Shown: positions 1 to 19,443, counted from the first letter of the stretch. The stretch: 64,000 nt of DNA from Tubiluchus corallicola (GCA_030141605.1 JAQGDQ010000007.1:1537173-1601172); one strand, 5' to 3'. The notes: generated by a model not told the origin, from the letters alone. Made by a program: numbers and translations.

Positions 1-5746
<5,746 letters not shown>

Positions 5747-7320
5747 TCCGCATGTGTTTTAAAAATTCTGTACAGAAGCCAGTAACTGTCGATTTAGCAT
5801 ATTTTTAGATATTTGTTTATTTAAAATTCTTTTATGAATCGTGATTGGCAACACCATCAGATTTATATTTTTCGCCATTGGATCTTGCGCTTTACATAAC
5901 AATTTATTTTATTATAATGCCTTAATAAAGGTGAAAGTAATTAAGCCACACATTATTACAAAACACTTGAAAAAACATTAAACATTTACGTTGTAATTTT
6001 TACTTTGATTCAGATTCAAATTTCACAAGAACAGTGGCTTCTACAAGATATCTATCTTAGAAGAAAATGTAAGCAAGCAAAATTACCTTGAAGGCTGCTC
6101 ACAATATAAACGACAAAAATATTCTCACGAAATTTCTCGCGTCGAACAGCTATCTCATTTAGCAATCCAGTTTAACTTATTAATAATATTACTCTTTTCA
6201 TTCGTTGTTCATACAGAAATTTGGTTATTGAGAGATCTGTGTATATTTCTTATGATCTTTGGAACCCAGCATTATTTGCATTAATTGCAGAAATGAGATG
6301 AGAATTGTTATTTACTTTACTATTTAAATTGGTTCGCGCTAAACGGGACGTATTATAAGCTCACGTTATTTAGTCAAGGTATAATATTGCAGCCAAAGGT
6401 CAATATAACGAGTCGGGGCTTTTGATAAACAAGGCAGAAATAGTTTCTCAACTGAGAACGTCTTGTAAATCTTGATGCCTTTAGCCATTTGCCAGTAACA
6501 CAGGAAAAACTTGACCTTCTAATTCCTAGTAAAGTCGCCGGTCGATGTAGTCCCTATTTCTAATTTAGCCATGCACGCAAGTTACACAATTTTATGGTTA
6601 TTAAGATTTATCTGAAAGCTTAATGTCTTAGGGATATGTCTCAATTTTAGCTTTGGTATTTTCTGCAGAAAACAACTGCATCACTGGTTAATTTTAAATT
6701 TTAAATGAAAGCTGGAAACCTTGCCGCCACTGTTTTTTTACTTGTAAAACGTTTTTGGACTATATCAACACTAAAATTCAAGTCTAGCACTAGATTACAA
6801 CTTTTCGTGTTAACCAATAATGTGTGACTCGGGTGTATGGATTCATTAAGCTAGAAATATATCAACTGGCGACTCTCTTGGAAGTTATGCGCAACTGTAA
6901 CTGGTATCGCAGAGCGGCTTCATCAACTTACACACAAGGAAAACTAGCAGCTTTGTCACATTATTTTGTTGGGATTTCGGCATAAAAATGAAGATCGGCA
7001 TAGTAAGTTGACACAAAAAAGGCGCTTCATGCCGTAAATCCTGTATACTTCGTTGGGATAAATCTTTAGACACAATGGATTACCTACAGTCAATAGATCC
7101 GTATGATTAAATTAATAATATAGCTAAGACTGACTATAGTTTCGTTCTGTATCAGCATTTTGTCATTCAGTCTTCTTGAATATTATTTTTACAGGTGAGC
7201 GTGATAATTTGCTGCTGTGAAATCATTCACTTTGTCAAAGGTAAGCCTCATTCATTTTTACAGACACATATATTGCAATCCCCTTTGTTTTACGTATATA
7301 TATTTGCTTCGGATTGCATA
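5747..7320. other. intergenic, upstream of the ABCG gene
   Basis: No gene, RNA gene or clear repeat is seen. This should hold the ABCG promoter, but no TATA box or other core element stands out near 5750-5900. Confidence 0.5.
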
Positions 7321-7380
7321 TATGTATATATATATATACATATAGATAGATGGATGGATGGATGGATGGATGGATGGATG

Positions 7381-7450
<70 letters not shown>

Positions 7451-7585
7451 GTAGATAGATAGATAGATAGATAGATATAGATATAGATATAGATATAGAT
7501 ATAGATATAGATATAGATATAGATATAGATATAGATATAGATATAGACATAGATATAGATATAGAGAGATAGGTAGATGGATGGA
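7321..7585. repeat. compound microsatellite (TA)n-(TGGA)n-(TAGA)n-(TAGATA)n
   Basis: Successive blocks: a short TA run, TGGA to about 7381, TAGA to about 7480 with one interruption, then a TAGATA hexamer to about 7565, ending in degenerate units. The blocks share one phase, as expected if each arose by point change and slippage from its neighbour. Confidence 0.95.
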
Positions 7586-7923
7586 TTATTTTGTTCCCAT
7601 ATCTTATAATGTGTAATTAAAGTTAGTAACAATAATAGGAAATAACAACACACAAGTATTTACAAACACACACGTTGTCCAAGAATTGTTTTACGATTTT
7701 TTCGTCAGGTATATTTCGATAATTTCATCAGGGCTTATCAAAAGAGTGTTCAACAGAAACACGGTCAGGAACCGCATATGAATTTACACACTCTTTTTGT
7801 CTTTGTGTTGTGTTCAGTTGTGCATTCAATCACACGCCAAAAATCTATGTGGATATTTCATCATAACCATGTTTTTTACAAAGAAGCAAAAATTTTGTGT
7901 TGTGCGATAAACGTTTTTAACTT

Positions 7924-8581
7924 ATACAGGACAAGAAAAGAAGTAGGTTTCAGAAAAATTGCCTTAAAAAATTATATTACTTTACAGCATTTTCATGCAT
8001 ATATCGTACTCGCGTTAAAGGGAATTTTTGTTTGTTTTCATTTTGAATCTCCCGCAATACTGTTCTGAAGTCACCGTTACACGACGTCGCTTATGCAAAT
8101 GTAAATCAGGGGAAGAAAAGGCAATGTTAAATTATGTCCCAAAAAACTTTCAATGCAAATCTATATTACTTGGCATTTCGCTTACCTGCTGGAAAGCCTT
8201 ATGTAAGTATAAATAATAACTTAAATTTTCGTGCCAATTGGAAAAATATCGCTGGCTCACCCTAAAACGTTTTTTAATCTTATTGAGAAGATACAGTAAT
8301 TTAAAATTTTACTTTGTTAGTAACATGTGTGCTACGATTGCTCTGATTATTTTTTCAAATTGCACGCAATGTTATCTAAACTTGTTTCAAACGACCTACC
8401 ATTAAAAACTGGCTGCGTCTAACGGTCATCGCGGGTGTTTGAATTTACAAGTTTTATACAGCGTTACTGCCGATGCAAGCCATGCATATGAAAAGACAGT
8501 ATGTAAGTGGTATAAAATTTCAAGACGAATTTTTAAGCTTTATGTAAGTGGAGGGCTTTCTTGCACTTTAATTGGGAGTTT
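7924..8581 (+). mobile_element. TTAA-flanked non-autonomous DNA transposon, copy 2
   Basis: Full-length relative of the element at 14742. The left end is CAGGACAAGAAAAG (the expected TTAA has mutated) and the right end is TTTCTTGCACT followed by TTAA at 8578-8581. The interior matches copies 1 and 3, including a shared segment around AACATGTGTGCTACGA. It carries no transposase frame. It is intergenic, between the ABCG and PSMB3 genes. Confidence 0.75.
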
Positions 8582-11500
8582 AGATAAAATAAATAGACCA
8601 CGAATATTCAATGTTGCAGAATCGACAGGGGCCGAAAGCATTTTTTGTTCTGCAAAGTTGTTTTTGGAGTCTTGGAGGCCATGATTTCTATCATTGTTTT
8701 TATGCTAACTGACTTTTTTGAGCTGTACATAAACGTGCTTAATTATTTTGACACAGGACAAGTAATTAACGAGGGAAAACATGAATGGACGAGAGGCAAT
8801 GCCGCAGATACGAATGGAAAAACTGTAGACATTATAGCCACGAAGTAAGCACAATCGTCTATTAAACCTGATTTGTCTGAGCAAAATCCTGATTACTCTC
8901 CAGAAAACGCAAACCTAGGTTTTACCGTTTTGCTACTATGGTTTTCTAAGCAAGATTTCTGGGCAAAACTAAGGTAATTTTGCCGAAAAAACTCCACTGG
9001 GTTAATTGTGGACATTGGTTTTGCTACATTAATCGTCGTGCATTAAAAAAGAAAATGACTTTTTAGAATAAACGGTTAATAAAATCGGTATACATGTACC
9101 TAGGCATCCTTTTAAATGTCGTTTAACACACAAATAGTTAAAACCGCAACAACTTTAAAGGAAATGGAAGTGGTGCTGACAAGCCACTGGCGTAGCAGTG
9201 TGTAGTTTTTTTGTTGGATTACTGCTGCGTTTACCTGTCTGAAGGCAGATTTCTTTTATTTTATAATTGTGCCTGCCCAATGTCTACAATAGATGTGACG
9301 GGCGTATGATGATGATGAACTTTAAAACAGAATCCAGATAGGGAAAAGTAATGTTAGTCGCACATAAATATTCAAAAAAAGAAAAACTTGAATCATCTTG
9401 ACTTGTATACTCTTGCACTTGTTGTGTCTTATGACTCCGACCTTTGTACGAAAGATTTTCGCATACTCATTCTTATTACATGTGTAAATTTTGCATGCGG
9501 GTAATTACAGTATTGAACGAAATTTAACCGTAGGAAACCTAGAATACTTCTTCTTTTTTCTAGAACTGAATCAACATATTTAGAAGTGAGATGTATGTAT
9601 CATTGTATGAGGGATGACCGATGTACGCTGATAGGACTAGATTCAACAAGTGAGGAATGTACACTCTACGGTGATGCAACACTATTGTCTATGCCAGGTG
9701 TTGTACCACCAGCCTCAAATCAATACTTACTCCTCAAATCCTACTTTAACTTGTAGATCAACATGTATGGCTTCAAAGAAACCACTGTCTAACGTTATGT
9801 TTTAATTTCTGTAACTAACGATCTAGTTTTCTGTCCTAAACATTTTAACAAATCACTTTAAAAATGAGCTATGCTGCAATTTTGCAAGCTTCTCCAATTA
9901 TGTCGCAATAACAGTTATTTTTTACAAACATTAACAGATTCCTGCTCACTAGAAATTAGCAAAGAATTCTATTTTGTTCAACCATCTATTTTTCTACGCT
10001 CTGTCTGTTTACATATTTAGTTAACAGCATTGTATTCATCTTTTAATTCTCTAACTCAATCCTCTTAACTGGCCAAGTGTAGCTTGTTATGACATGCTTT
10101 GCATAAAAATAACACTCGGTTGCCGTGACCTGCCTTGATAGTCTGTACAATGACTTTTAAAGTGACACATATAGATGCCTCTTTCGTTCTTACAGAAGTC
10201 TCTGAAGATTTGGTTCTCTACTGTCCTAAACTTATCTTTTCTTTGTAGTATGCACATTTTATTGGCAATTTACGTAACCTTGTAGTCTACTTATATTTGT
10301 GTTTACGATAATCCCCACTTTCCTGATAAACACAAAATTGAATGTATAATTAATTTGGCATGCTTCTGATAGTAACATGAAGCTTGGCAACATGCACTCA
10401 GTTGCATGGCTACATCACGTTGAATAATTACTATTACATTCATTATAATATTTACACGATATGCACACACAGCAAAAGAATAGAAATCGTTATATTTTTA
10501 ATATTAGATGATTACACAGGTAAAAGTATACCTTTATATAATGCATTGAATGGATATTGCAAAAACTATAATACATAGACTTGTAGACCTGTAACTGCAA
10601 GAGTGCAAGTTATGTTGTACGAACTACATGTGTTCATGCCTAATACTGTAATTTGTAAAGTGTATTAAACAGAAGCCCTAAATATGAGGAACAAAAGTTT
10701 TTGCCCGTTTACTTCCCTCTACAAAGGTTTTTGACTAAATGGCATTTGTACCTATTTATCAGATCACTCAGCCATTCACGCACTCACACAAATTACTTCT
10801 CTCCCCCCTTCTCTCTCTCTTTGACTCTGTCTTTTCCCTTCTTTGACAAATTTAATAACTACATAATGACTAAAGCTCTAAAGGGTAAATAACTAGTGTC
10901 GCACAAATTCTTACAGTAAACCAGTGCCAAAGCAATGCCAGCTGACTACTATTAAAATCTCAGAACATATATTTGAAAATTCAACAAATTAATAAAAATA
11001 AAGATCTCTATCTCCATCCCTATCATCATGGAACAGTGCAAGTCATTGATTCTGAACAGAGTGTAACTTACAGATTGAAGAGAATAGCTCAATGGTCATA
11101 GTGTGTCATGTGCTTAGTCATGTGGCATACTGCATATACTTATATTGGTAGGAAGTACCTACATAAACATACAGACCTGTACCTCTGCCAGTTCAGTGTC
11201 TCATTGATTATTGTCCTTAGTAATTAATCAGGTGTTAGGACTGTGTCTTTTCACAACCTTAAATTAAATAAGCCTTAAATTAAGTGCAGCATATCACTAA
11301 ATGCCAAAACTGTGTTGAGAACACTCTCAGCCAGTAGCGACTATTAGTATACCTTGTAACTACAGGCAAAATGTTTCATCCAATGGTTTTTCTCAAAACC
11401 TCTGCGAGAATTGCACATGTGCAAATACCTTAATCACTAGTTAAACAATTCAATTCTGCAAACACCAACCATTCTGTAAAACCTAGGAATTATACATTAA

Positions 11501-12109
11501 CGTTCGGTTTATTCAAAAACTGTTTTTCAATTGTGTTTGACAATTATTGTCACCTCATACACTCTTTCAAAATGGAATAACAACTAGATTAATGTTTTCT
11601 AAGTTTCAAAGTTACAAACAATTTTCAAGGTTTCAATCTCTTTTACCCAACTGTTTACATAATAACATCATTAAACATTATTTGGAAGTCACTGCGATTT
11701 TACAAAACCAGTAGGAAAAAACACAAGAAGCACTTTTTTCTGAATGCAAATAATTTACACATTGAAAGAAATTTAGTTACACCTATTTGACATCATACAA
11801 CATCCACTTTAAGATACACTTTCTTCTGAAATGAGTACAGATTTTTTTAAAAATACAATTAAACATTCGTCTACTCAATGGAAATACTCTTAATGAACAA
11901 TGCAGTAATAATGCTCATAAAAAAATAAAACAACAGTTGAATAGTTCTGCTTCATACCATAAAGAACAGTGTTCATTTATACCTACAAAAATTTTCAAAT
12001 TGCAACATCCAGAAACAAGAAAGTGTAAAATGTACCATCTTTTTTGCAAATATGACACAATGATAAATGATTATATGTACATATGTATCATACATTTTTA
12101 TAAAGAAAT
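8582..12109. other. intergenic, downstream of PSMB3
   Basis: About 3.5 kb without a recognised gene. One possible exon (8757-8844) is discussed as a finding. The rest is plain AT-rich sequence, and the PSMB3 3' UTR should occupy the part just below 12110. Confidence 0.5.
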
Positions 12110-15100
12110 TCAATCCATTCTAGTTTTTAAAGTCCGCACTGTCACTTTGTCTTTTTCACTGCAAAAAAACAATTACCTTTAATACAACATGATAAAAAAC
12201 GTAATGATAAAATAATGCTTTGTCAGTATCTAATTGACACTATTACAATCTAACTCTCGAGATAGAGTGCTGTGTCCCTTACACTTTCTCTTTTGCTTTG
12301 CGGCTCATACTACTGTCTACATTAAAATTTACTTATACTTATTTAAATTGTAATATCAACAACTTTACTGTATTGAAGAACTCTCATGATTTAATGAAAT
12401 ACAAATCTTATGAGCAGTGTACAACAATCTTCTGATTTTCTACAATTTAAGAGAAGCACGCAAAACCGTGCATAACTGAGCTTGGAAAACTCTCAATACA
12501 CATTAATAACACTAACAATCTTGTAAACTTGTACTGTTAGTGAAGACAATATAACTATATAACTATGTACATGTCAAAAATATGCAAACGCTTACAGTTT
12601 ACGTCCATTAAAATAAAAATCTAGTTTTAGGCTGCAGGGTTTGTTTATAATGAGCACTTTGGTTTATTATTAATGATCCTTCAGCAAAACTACAAGCATA
12701 CTTAAAAGCACAAAAGCAGAAAAGATTATTTAAAGCACTTACATGATCCATACTTTTGCACCCCAACCTGAAATGGCATCTCTATCAACAGCATTTAGCA
12801 AAGCTTGTGATATAGATTCAAATAATTCATCTGGACCCTATTAAAAAAACAAGCTTAAACAAAGGGACATATCCGTACTGAAAACTGTTCTCACCTAACT
12901 AGATAACGATGTGTTACTGCCAATAGATTCACAAGTCAAATCATTTGCAAGATATTAACAAAAGAAACATTTCAGATTTTCACAATAGTAAATAAGCCAT
13001 AATACTACAAGTCAAACCTGAGCCATGCATCTTAATAGTTGGGCTACGTTTTCTAAGAAAAAGTTGTGTCTTACCAAGTTAGGTTCCCATAAAGATTCGC
13101 ACATTCCATACATTTGCTCACTAGCCGTCCCACTCACGACAAAATCATCAGTGACCATAGGACAACCAATAAGATCCAATGAACATATAAATGGTTCATT
13201 AGTCTGTGGATCTAGTCCAGCAATAACTGGTTCAACAAAATACGGGCCAAACCTAAAGATAAAAAATACATGTATAATCCGGGCATTTCCAAGTCTTAAT
13301 TACTTAATGAAAGTTTCTCATATAGTCAACAGCAATAATACTTTTGAGTATTAATATCAAGCATGACATTTTGTACTTAACTGCAAATAAAGTCATAACG
13401 TTTTTGAGACTTACCATAATATAACAAAATAAAAATAAAACCAACTGTTCAAATTCAAACTCAGTATACCCGTATTCACTCTAGTTAAACTACAAAACTT
13501 TTAACAATTATGGTTAACTAAAAATAGTGGGAAACTTGGCAGACTAAATTATGCCATAATGGACTCAAAGGCACTTTGGGCATTATTTTATTAAATCCAT
13601 TGTATTTACGGATCACATGCCTTAATTTAATTTCAATGAAATTGAAAGTTCTAAATTTGCAGATGTGACTAATTTTGTAAAAATGTCAGCATTGAAAACA
13701 GAGCGATAGGTATTCCAAAAGCCAAATCAAGAATTAGTTATTACTGAACAACTGGGGAGGTGGTCACTAGGAATAGGCAAAGAAAGCACTGTTTTAATAA
13801 TGCAAAATACAATAGTAGTTGGCTATCTGTTAATATTAGTATGTATATGATTTATTTTCCAATATGTAAAGGTTTTACATGCGTGCATGTATTAACAACT
13901 ATGCAATGGACGTGAATAACATAAAAGATATAAACTCCTTACCTTCTTTCATACAGAAGATTTGAAACAATGCTCATAAAGGTTTTTGGCTTTAATGGCC
14001 TGTTCTCCCGCAGAGTATACAGATTAACTTTAAACTTTAATCTTAGAGCACTGAAAGTAAAAAGAACCTGAATAGGTACCAATTGTAACCTATCATAACA
14101 AAGCATTAAATGTACGAAACCAAGACTAAGACACTTTTTTATTTAATTATCAAACAATTTGCACAAAATAATGAGAAAATAAGCTTGTAACTTTCAGCTT
14201 ACAACAAACTATCTACACAATGTCTGGCAAAATAATGTCTTTTTTTACTGTTTAAGTTATTCGTAAAATCAAATCAGGACGGTACTAATTAACATCGGTT
14301 TTGAAGGTGAAGTTACACAGAGTACGCTAAGACAGCCGACTAGCTCTTAACATTACGATTAGGTCTAAGCACAAAGCTAAATGCTTATCATTACAATATA
14401 GTAAATCTGCACACATTTTATTTTATACTTGATGGTAGCACAACACTTACACTGTCTGTGTATCTGTTGCTAAACCTGGCAAACCAACATATAATTTTGG
14501 ACTCATCTCAAAAACTTTGTCAAAATCCATGGAAATTGTTTGCCCCTGAATACCAAATCTTCTATCACAGGCAATAGCCACACAATCCTTCCCCTTCATG
14601 GCCATTACCACACCGCCGTTGTACGCAAGTATACTCTGAAAAAGATCAAATATTTAAATGCAGCACCTACTTATACATCAAAATAAAACAATAAACCATT
14701 AAATATACAAGGTTAGTAGAAATTAAGATTAATAAAGGGGCTTAAAGGACAAGAAAAGGGGCACCTGAAGTAGGTTTCAGAAAAATCGCCTTGAAAAATG
14801 ATATTGCTTTACAACAATTTTATGCACATACAATCGTGTTCGCGTTGAAAGGAATTTTCGTTTGTTTGCATTTTAAATCTCCCGCAATACTGTTTCGACG
14901 GTGCCATTCCATGACGTCACTATGCCATGTAAATCAAGGGAAGAAAGGGCAATGTTAAATTGTGACCCAAAAAACTTTCCGTGCAAATCTATATTACTTA
15001 GCAGTTCACTTACCTGCTGGAAAGACTTATCTAACTAGACTAATAATTTAAAATGCTTGTGCCAGTCGGTAAAATGTCACTGACACACCCTCCAGGGTGC

Positions 15101-16664
15101 GACACTCACTAACCAAAAACGTATTTTTAATCTTATTGACAAGATACAGTAATTTAAAATTTTACTTAATTAGCAACATGTATGCTATTAATGCTCTGAT
15201 TATTTTTTCAAACTTTACTCAATGTTATCAAGACTTGTTTCAAACGACCTACCATTAAAATGGCTGTGCCTAACGGCCATCGCGGGAGTTTAAATTTACA
15301 TGTCTTATACAGCGTTACGGCCGATGCAAGCCATGCATATGAAAAGGTAGTACATAAGTGGCATAAAATTTGGAGACGAATTTTTAAGCTTTATGATGTG
15401 AAAGGTTTTCTTGTGCTTTAAAACTGGAGTGATAAACGACAAGGTCAAGGACACTGGAAACTAGTCAGGCATTTGATAACCTTTCAACACCTAGGACTTC
15501 GAGTTAAATTCACAATGTAGGGCAGGGGCATGGAAAGTTGTATGGTGAATAATAACCGCTCCTACGGTCAAGGACCCTAGGCATTATCCAAGGTTTCCTA
15601 AATATTTCTGCTTACTTCCTTGATAGTATCTTAAATGGTCATTCATACTTTAGAATACTGTCAAACATATGAAAGAATTATTCAAGTGCTTCGTTAATTG
15701 ACAGAACAGAGTCATCTACTGCATTAAAACTGTTGAAGGCATCAAACTCTGTGGAAGATTGTATATGTTGCAGAAAATTTTTTGCAGGAGCAGATATGGA
15801 TGGAAACTATGACGAAGAATACAATCAGTACAGTGTTTAGCCCTTGCAAACTTGTGGAGAGAGACACTAGTAATTACAGAAGCAAAATGCCACGAAGAAG
15901 CTCTGTTGGTCTTATTACGAAAACAAATAAAACAATATTAACAAGAACATTCTGCCGTGAAGCAGAATCTTAATAAAATACAATATGTCGTAATTTACAA
16001 TTACCACTGAATATTACACGCATATTATCATCATAATAGTCAGAGACTTGCATCCACACTAAGCTGATACATCTGTGAGGCGATTCACAGAGGCTATTCT
16101 GATATTTCTGTCAAGCTCTGTATATCCACATCATAAAGGAGCAAGCCAAAAAGAAAAGTGCATCCTGTCACGCTGTTGATCTTACACCTCTACACTGAGC
16201 CCCAAGATTTCTCTAAATTTTATCACTTGTCTGATCCAAGCATTGACTCTTACTACTAGCAGTACTAGTGTGCCCGTGTTTACTGAACATAGATCTGCTT
16301 CGTTCATTACGATTTCCAAACACTTTTTAGCTACTTCACATTTCAACAGATATTCATTCGTATCACACTCCTTCGCACACAGTGGACAGATTAAATCATC
16401 CTTACACTTATTTTTATAATTACACTTTAATTTGATCATCTTTAATTTCAATTCAGTAATTTCATACACAGTTTTTTCATCACACTCCATCACATAATTT
16501 ATTGCCTGTTCCCAAAATTTCCACACTATTTTCCATAAATCTCAGTTTTATCATATCATCACACTTTTTCACAGCTTCAACTTTTAGATACTGTTTAACT
16601 ATGCGAGGGAATTCAATTTATGAATTAATAAATATTGAGGGTAAATAAATATTAGACTTACCAT
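12110..16664 (-). CDS. PSMB3: proteasome subunit beta type-3
   Basis: Complete gene of six coding exons on the minus strand: 16662-16664, 14451-14635, 13943-14050, 13075-13252, 12743-12837 and 12110-12158. Total 618 bases, 205 residues plus stop, the same length as the human protein. The product is the non-catalytic beta-3 subunit of the 20S proteasome core, which acts in cytosol and nucleus. Diagnostic stretches are [20 protein letters not shown] near the N terminus, [39 protein letters not shown], and the C-terminal tail RTLKTRMD. No propeptide or N-terminal catalytic Thr is expected or seen. The start is certain: exon 1 holds only ATG followed by GTAAGT, and exon 2 resumes with AGT (Ser2). 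The 2 kb first intron carries a transposon copy and a retroelement fragment. Confidence 0.97.
14742..15421 (+). mobile_element. TTAA-flanked non-autonomous DNA transposon, copy 3 (best preserved)
   Basis: A 680-base unit with TTAA at both ends (14742-14745 and 15418-15421). Just inside are inverted termini: AGGACAAGAAAAG on the left, and on the right a sequence whose reverse complement is AGCACAAGAAAACC. TTAA target duplications and short inverted termini fit the piggyBac superfamily. There is no transposase. It lies in PSMB3 intron 1. Confidence 0.8.
15425..15560. repeat. fragment resembling the 63.5 kb repeat
   Basis: Contains GGTCAAGGACACTGGAAAC and, later, GAGTTAAATTCACAAT. The same order appears at about 63528-63597 as GGTCACGGACGCTGG and GAGTTAAATTCAAAAT. 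It is probably a diverged member of one dispersed repeat, directly abutting transposon copy 3. Confidence 0.35.
16182..16526 (-). mobile_element. non-LTR retrotransposon ORF2 fragment (C-terminal zinc-knuckle region)
   Basis: An open frame of 114 codons in PSMB3 intron 1. It encodes [20 protein letters not shown], the CPxC...DTxEHLLxC pattern that ends the reverse-transcriptase polyprotein of many LINE elements. Upstream lies [17 protein letters not shown] and downstream a short stop-terminated tail. Reverse transcriptase and endonuclease domains are absent, so this is a truncated, inactive 3' piece. The clade cannot be named from so short a segment. Confidence 0.6.
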
Positions 16665-16959
16665 GGTAACTAAATGAAATGTAATGACAAACTAATAAAT
16701 AGCGATATTTCTCTTTTACAGATTATACACATAAAAAGTGTATTTAAAAATTTAATAATTAAGTTACACAAATTTATCATGCATGACAAGCAAAAGCCGT
16801 AACAGAGGCACGCAAAAGGCAAGAGCCTGAATGATGACAAGTTTACTCTGAGCTAACCTGTTCAGTTTATATTGTTTTATTGTAGAGAAGACTGTGAATT
16901 CGACTCAGCATTCCATAATAATAACGACTAGAGGGATTATTACATTTTCTGCTGGACTG

Positions 16960-17180
16960 CTACGAATAGCTTTACTTAAGTCCTGCCTTGAGTTGATTTT
17001 TTGTTGCTTTTGCTTGATATAATTTCTTGCTTTAAGCTGAATTCTGTTTTGCTTTGCTTGTGATAACTTCTTTTTACCTTGAGTTGAATTGAGTTTTGCT
17101 TGATATAATCATTTTATTCTTTGATAATTTTTGTTTGCTTTGCAGAATTTTGTTTGCTTTTTCTGTTTTCATTTGATATG
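16960..17180. repeat. degenerate tandem array rich in TTTGCTT / TGATATAAT
   Basis: Words such as GCTTTGCTTG, TTGATATAAT and TTGAGTTGA recur at irregular 20-40 base spacing. This looks like an old, decayed short tandem repeat. Confidence 0.45.
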
Positions 17181-17795
17181 AGATATATTTATTGATTTGT
17201 TTTTGTATTGCATTTTGACATTACTGTGTCTGTTTCATTTTTATCATAAATTTATGCATAATTATAGTATAACTATTATTATTATTTAAAATGTAACCTT
17301 GTATTCAGGTATCATGAAATTGTCTCTTACTATTTCTCCATTCTTTAAAAATTTGACTAGATTAAGTGATTAAGTATGCACAATCTATTTTTAATACTGT
17401 AATGTTTTTTTATAATAATCACCAAAAATGTCATGTGCCTGTAAGTAAACATGTATTACATGTAAAAATCAAGTGACCAATAGGCCTTTCTCAGTTGCAT
17501 TAAAATCTTAATAAATCATGTCGAATTTTTAACTGTTATTGAGAAAATCAACTTGAATTAAATTGAATTGAATTGAATAGTAATACAGGAATTACTGGAT
17601 GAATGAGCGTTACACATAACTTTTTGCTACAGGAGTGTAAAAAATGAGTAATAGTGCACAACAAAAAGTATCATGCCAATTTATTACATCAGGGTACTGC
17701 TGAAACAATAGAGAACCTGGCATGCCTTCAATACTAAAATGTGAAGCCTCTATGCCAACTGCCTATATAACTAGCACAGTCTGCAAACTTGGGGG

Positions 17796-17821
17796 ATATA
17801 TATATATATATATATATATAA
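17796..17821. repeat. (AT)n microsatellite
   Basis: Thirteen AT units in intergenic DNA. Confidence 0.9.
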
Positions 17822-19274
17822 TCGGAGCAGTAATTCAAGGAGAGACATGCCCAGCTCATTATATTGCAATACTTCTTGAAAACATACGGGTAACCTTCTA
17901 CAAGAAACAGTGGTTCAGTATTGTTGCATTAATCATAGTACTATTATTGTATCCAGTAGTAATTTACCACTGCTTGTGTTAAATTAGCACGTCCACACCG
18001 ACACGCACCCATTATCATTAATAACAACAAAAGAATGTACTGATGAGCATTTAACAGGTTGTATGGCTTCTTTCTTTTTCCAGCCAACAGGAAACCTCGG
18101 TGACTTATTATTGTTATTTAAGCTATAGCGAAGGTTTTGATTCCCTCGAAAGCATCGTTACTTACAACTAGGGTTTTAATTATTTTTCGGGGGAAACACC
18201 TGAAAAAAGTCTTACACGTATAAGTAGAGAATTTCACATACTTTGTAACTGCATAACAGAATAAATTGTATTGCCAAGGTTGCTTGCAATAGTGGGTAAA
18301 CTAGTGAACATTAGACAGACTGAACAGGCCTTTATTGTCAGTATTGTGGATCATAGATTAATTTTGCTGTTTATCTGCTATAATTGCATACTGCTAGTGG
18401 TTTATTCACGAAACTGGCAAGTCTGCCTTCAAAACAACAGTAAACTAAACGATATGCATCAATAAATGTTCTAAGAATGGTAATTTGACATCATGAAATG
18501 CTAGGTGCATTCAGGGAGCCATTAAAAAATAACCTGGCAAATAGCAGCAGCCCGCCTGCACAAGCAAATGGAACACTAAGATTTCATTCTTCTCCAGTAT
18601 CTATGTTGAATACTAACAAATGTGGATAAATGTCAAGATCTTCTTTGAAGTGGCTTTCGACAATTGAGATATTGGATGGTAAAATGTTAGATAGTGATTT
18701 ATTGGAAAAAATTGTGATGAAAAGGTTTTATTATTATTATTTATTATTACAGAGTTTCGGTTGAAATTACAAGAAGATGGCAGGCGTCTAGTAGAGCCAC
18801 ACCCAATATTGCGAAATCGGTTTTCTTAAGTAATTCGATGCTGATGCAAAGTAGGCAACAGTTCAGCCTTGGTGTTGATGAACAAATTTGGAGATTGTGA
18901 AGTCCGACTTGAGAGAGCGAAGCATACAGTTGTGTCACTGTGTGGGAGCCATATTTTTCGCATTGCTATACTAATCAATCAATTTTAGCCTATGACATTA
19001 GCCATTTGAGAAGGAAATGCAGTCAGTGTAGCAAAAAGAAAAAAGGATTTTATAGACGTTTCATTATACTTATATGCGAGAGCTGACTACTTTAAAGGGG
19101 GGTCTGAAATAAAATAAATACACTGGCAAGAAAATTAACTGAAACTAAGGTGACGATACGTGTATACTGAGGTTATTTACTTCAATGTGTGAGTGAATAC
19201 TGTGTTAACGTAAAATTTACGTACCGATCATGTGAGATGTTGTGATGTGCTGCTGGTGAACTTATGAATTGATT

Positions 19275-19436
19275 CCATGACATGTTATGTTAACTTTAAT
19301 AAACTTCCTTCAGGTTTAACCCACTAATGCTCGACTACATGACTTTGCGCACTGCTGTACACCCTTCACGTGCCAGTACAAATATAAACTGTAAAGACCA
19401 GAAAAAACCCATCCACCTCAACTCGATGTGCTTAAG
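19275..19436 (+). repeat. left arm of long inverted repeat around MOB4 exon 1
   Basis: The reverse complement of this segment aligns with 20187-20341 at roughly three quarters identity by eye. Shared words include CTTAAGCACATCGA, TGAAGGGTGTA, GAGCATTAGTGGG and GGAAGTTT. It lies upstream of MOB4, ending about 385 bases before its ATG. Confidence 0.8.
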
Positions 19437-19443
19437 AAAATAT

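Larger units (their letters stand above)
16665..19274. other. intergenic between divergent PSMB3 and MOB4
   Basis: Upstream space of both genes, which are transcribed away from each other. It holds degenerate TTTGCTT-rich sequence (16960-17180), a short AATTG run near 17560, and an AT dinucleotide run. No RNA gene or core promoter element is convincing. Confidence 0.5.

Noticed and set aside
7258-7653. Tyr/Ile/Ser-rich open frames
   Set aside because: Produced by the GATA-type microsatellite; no start context or domain.
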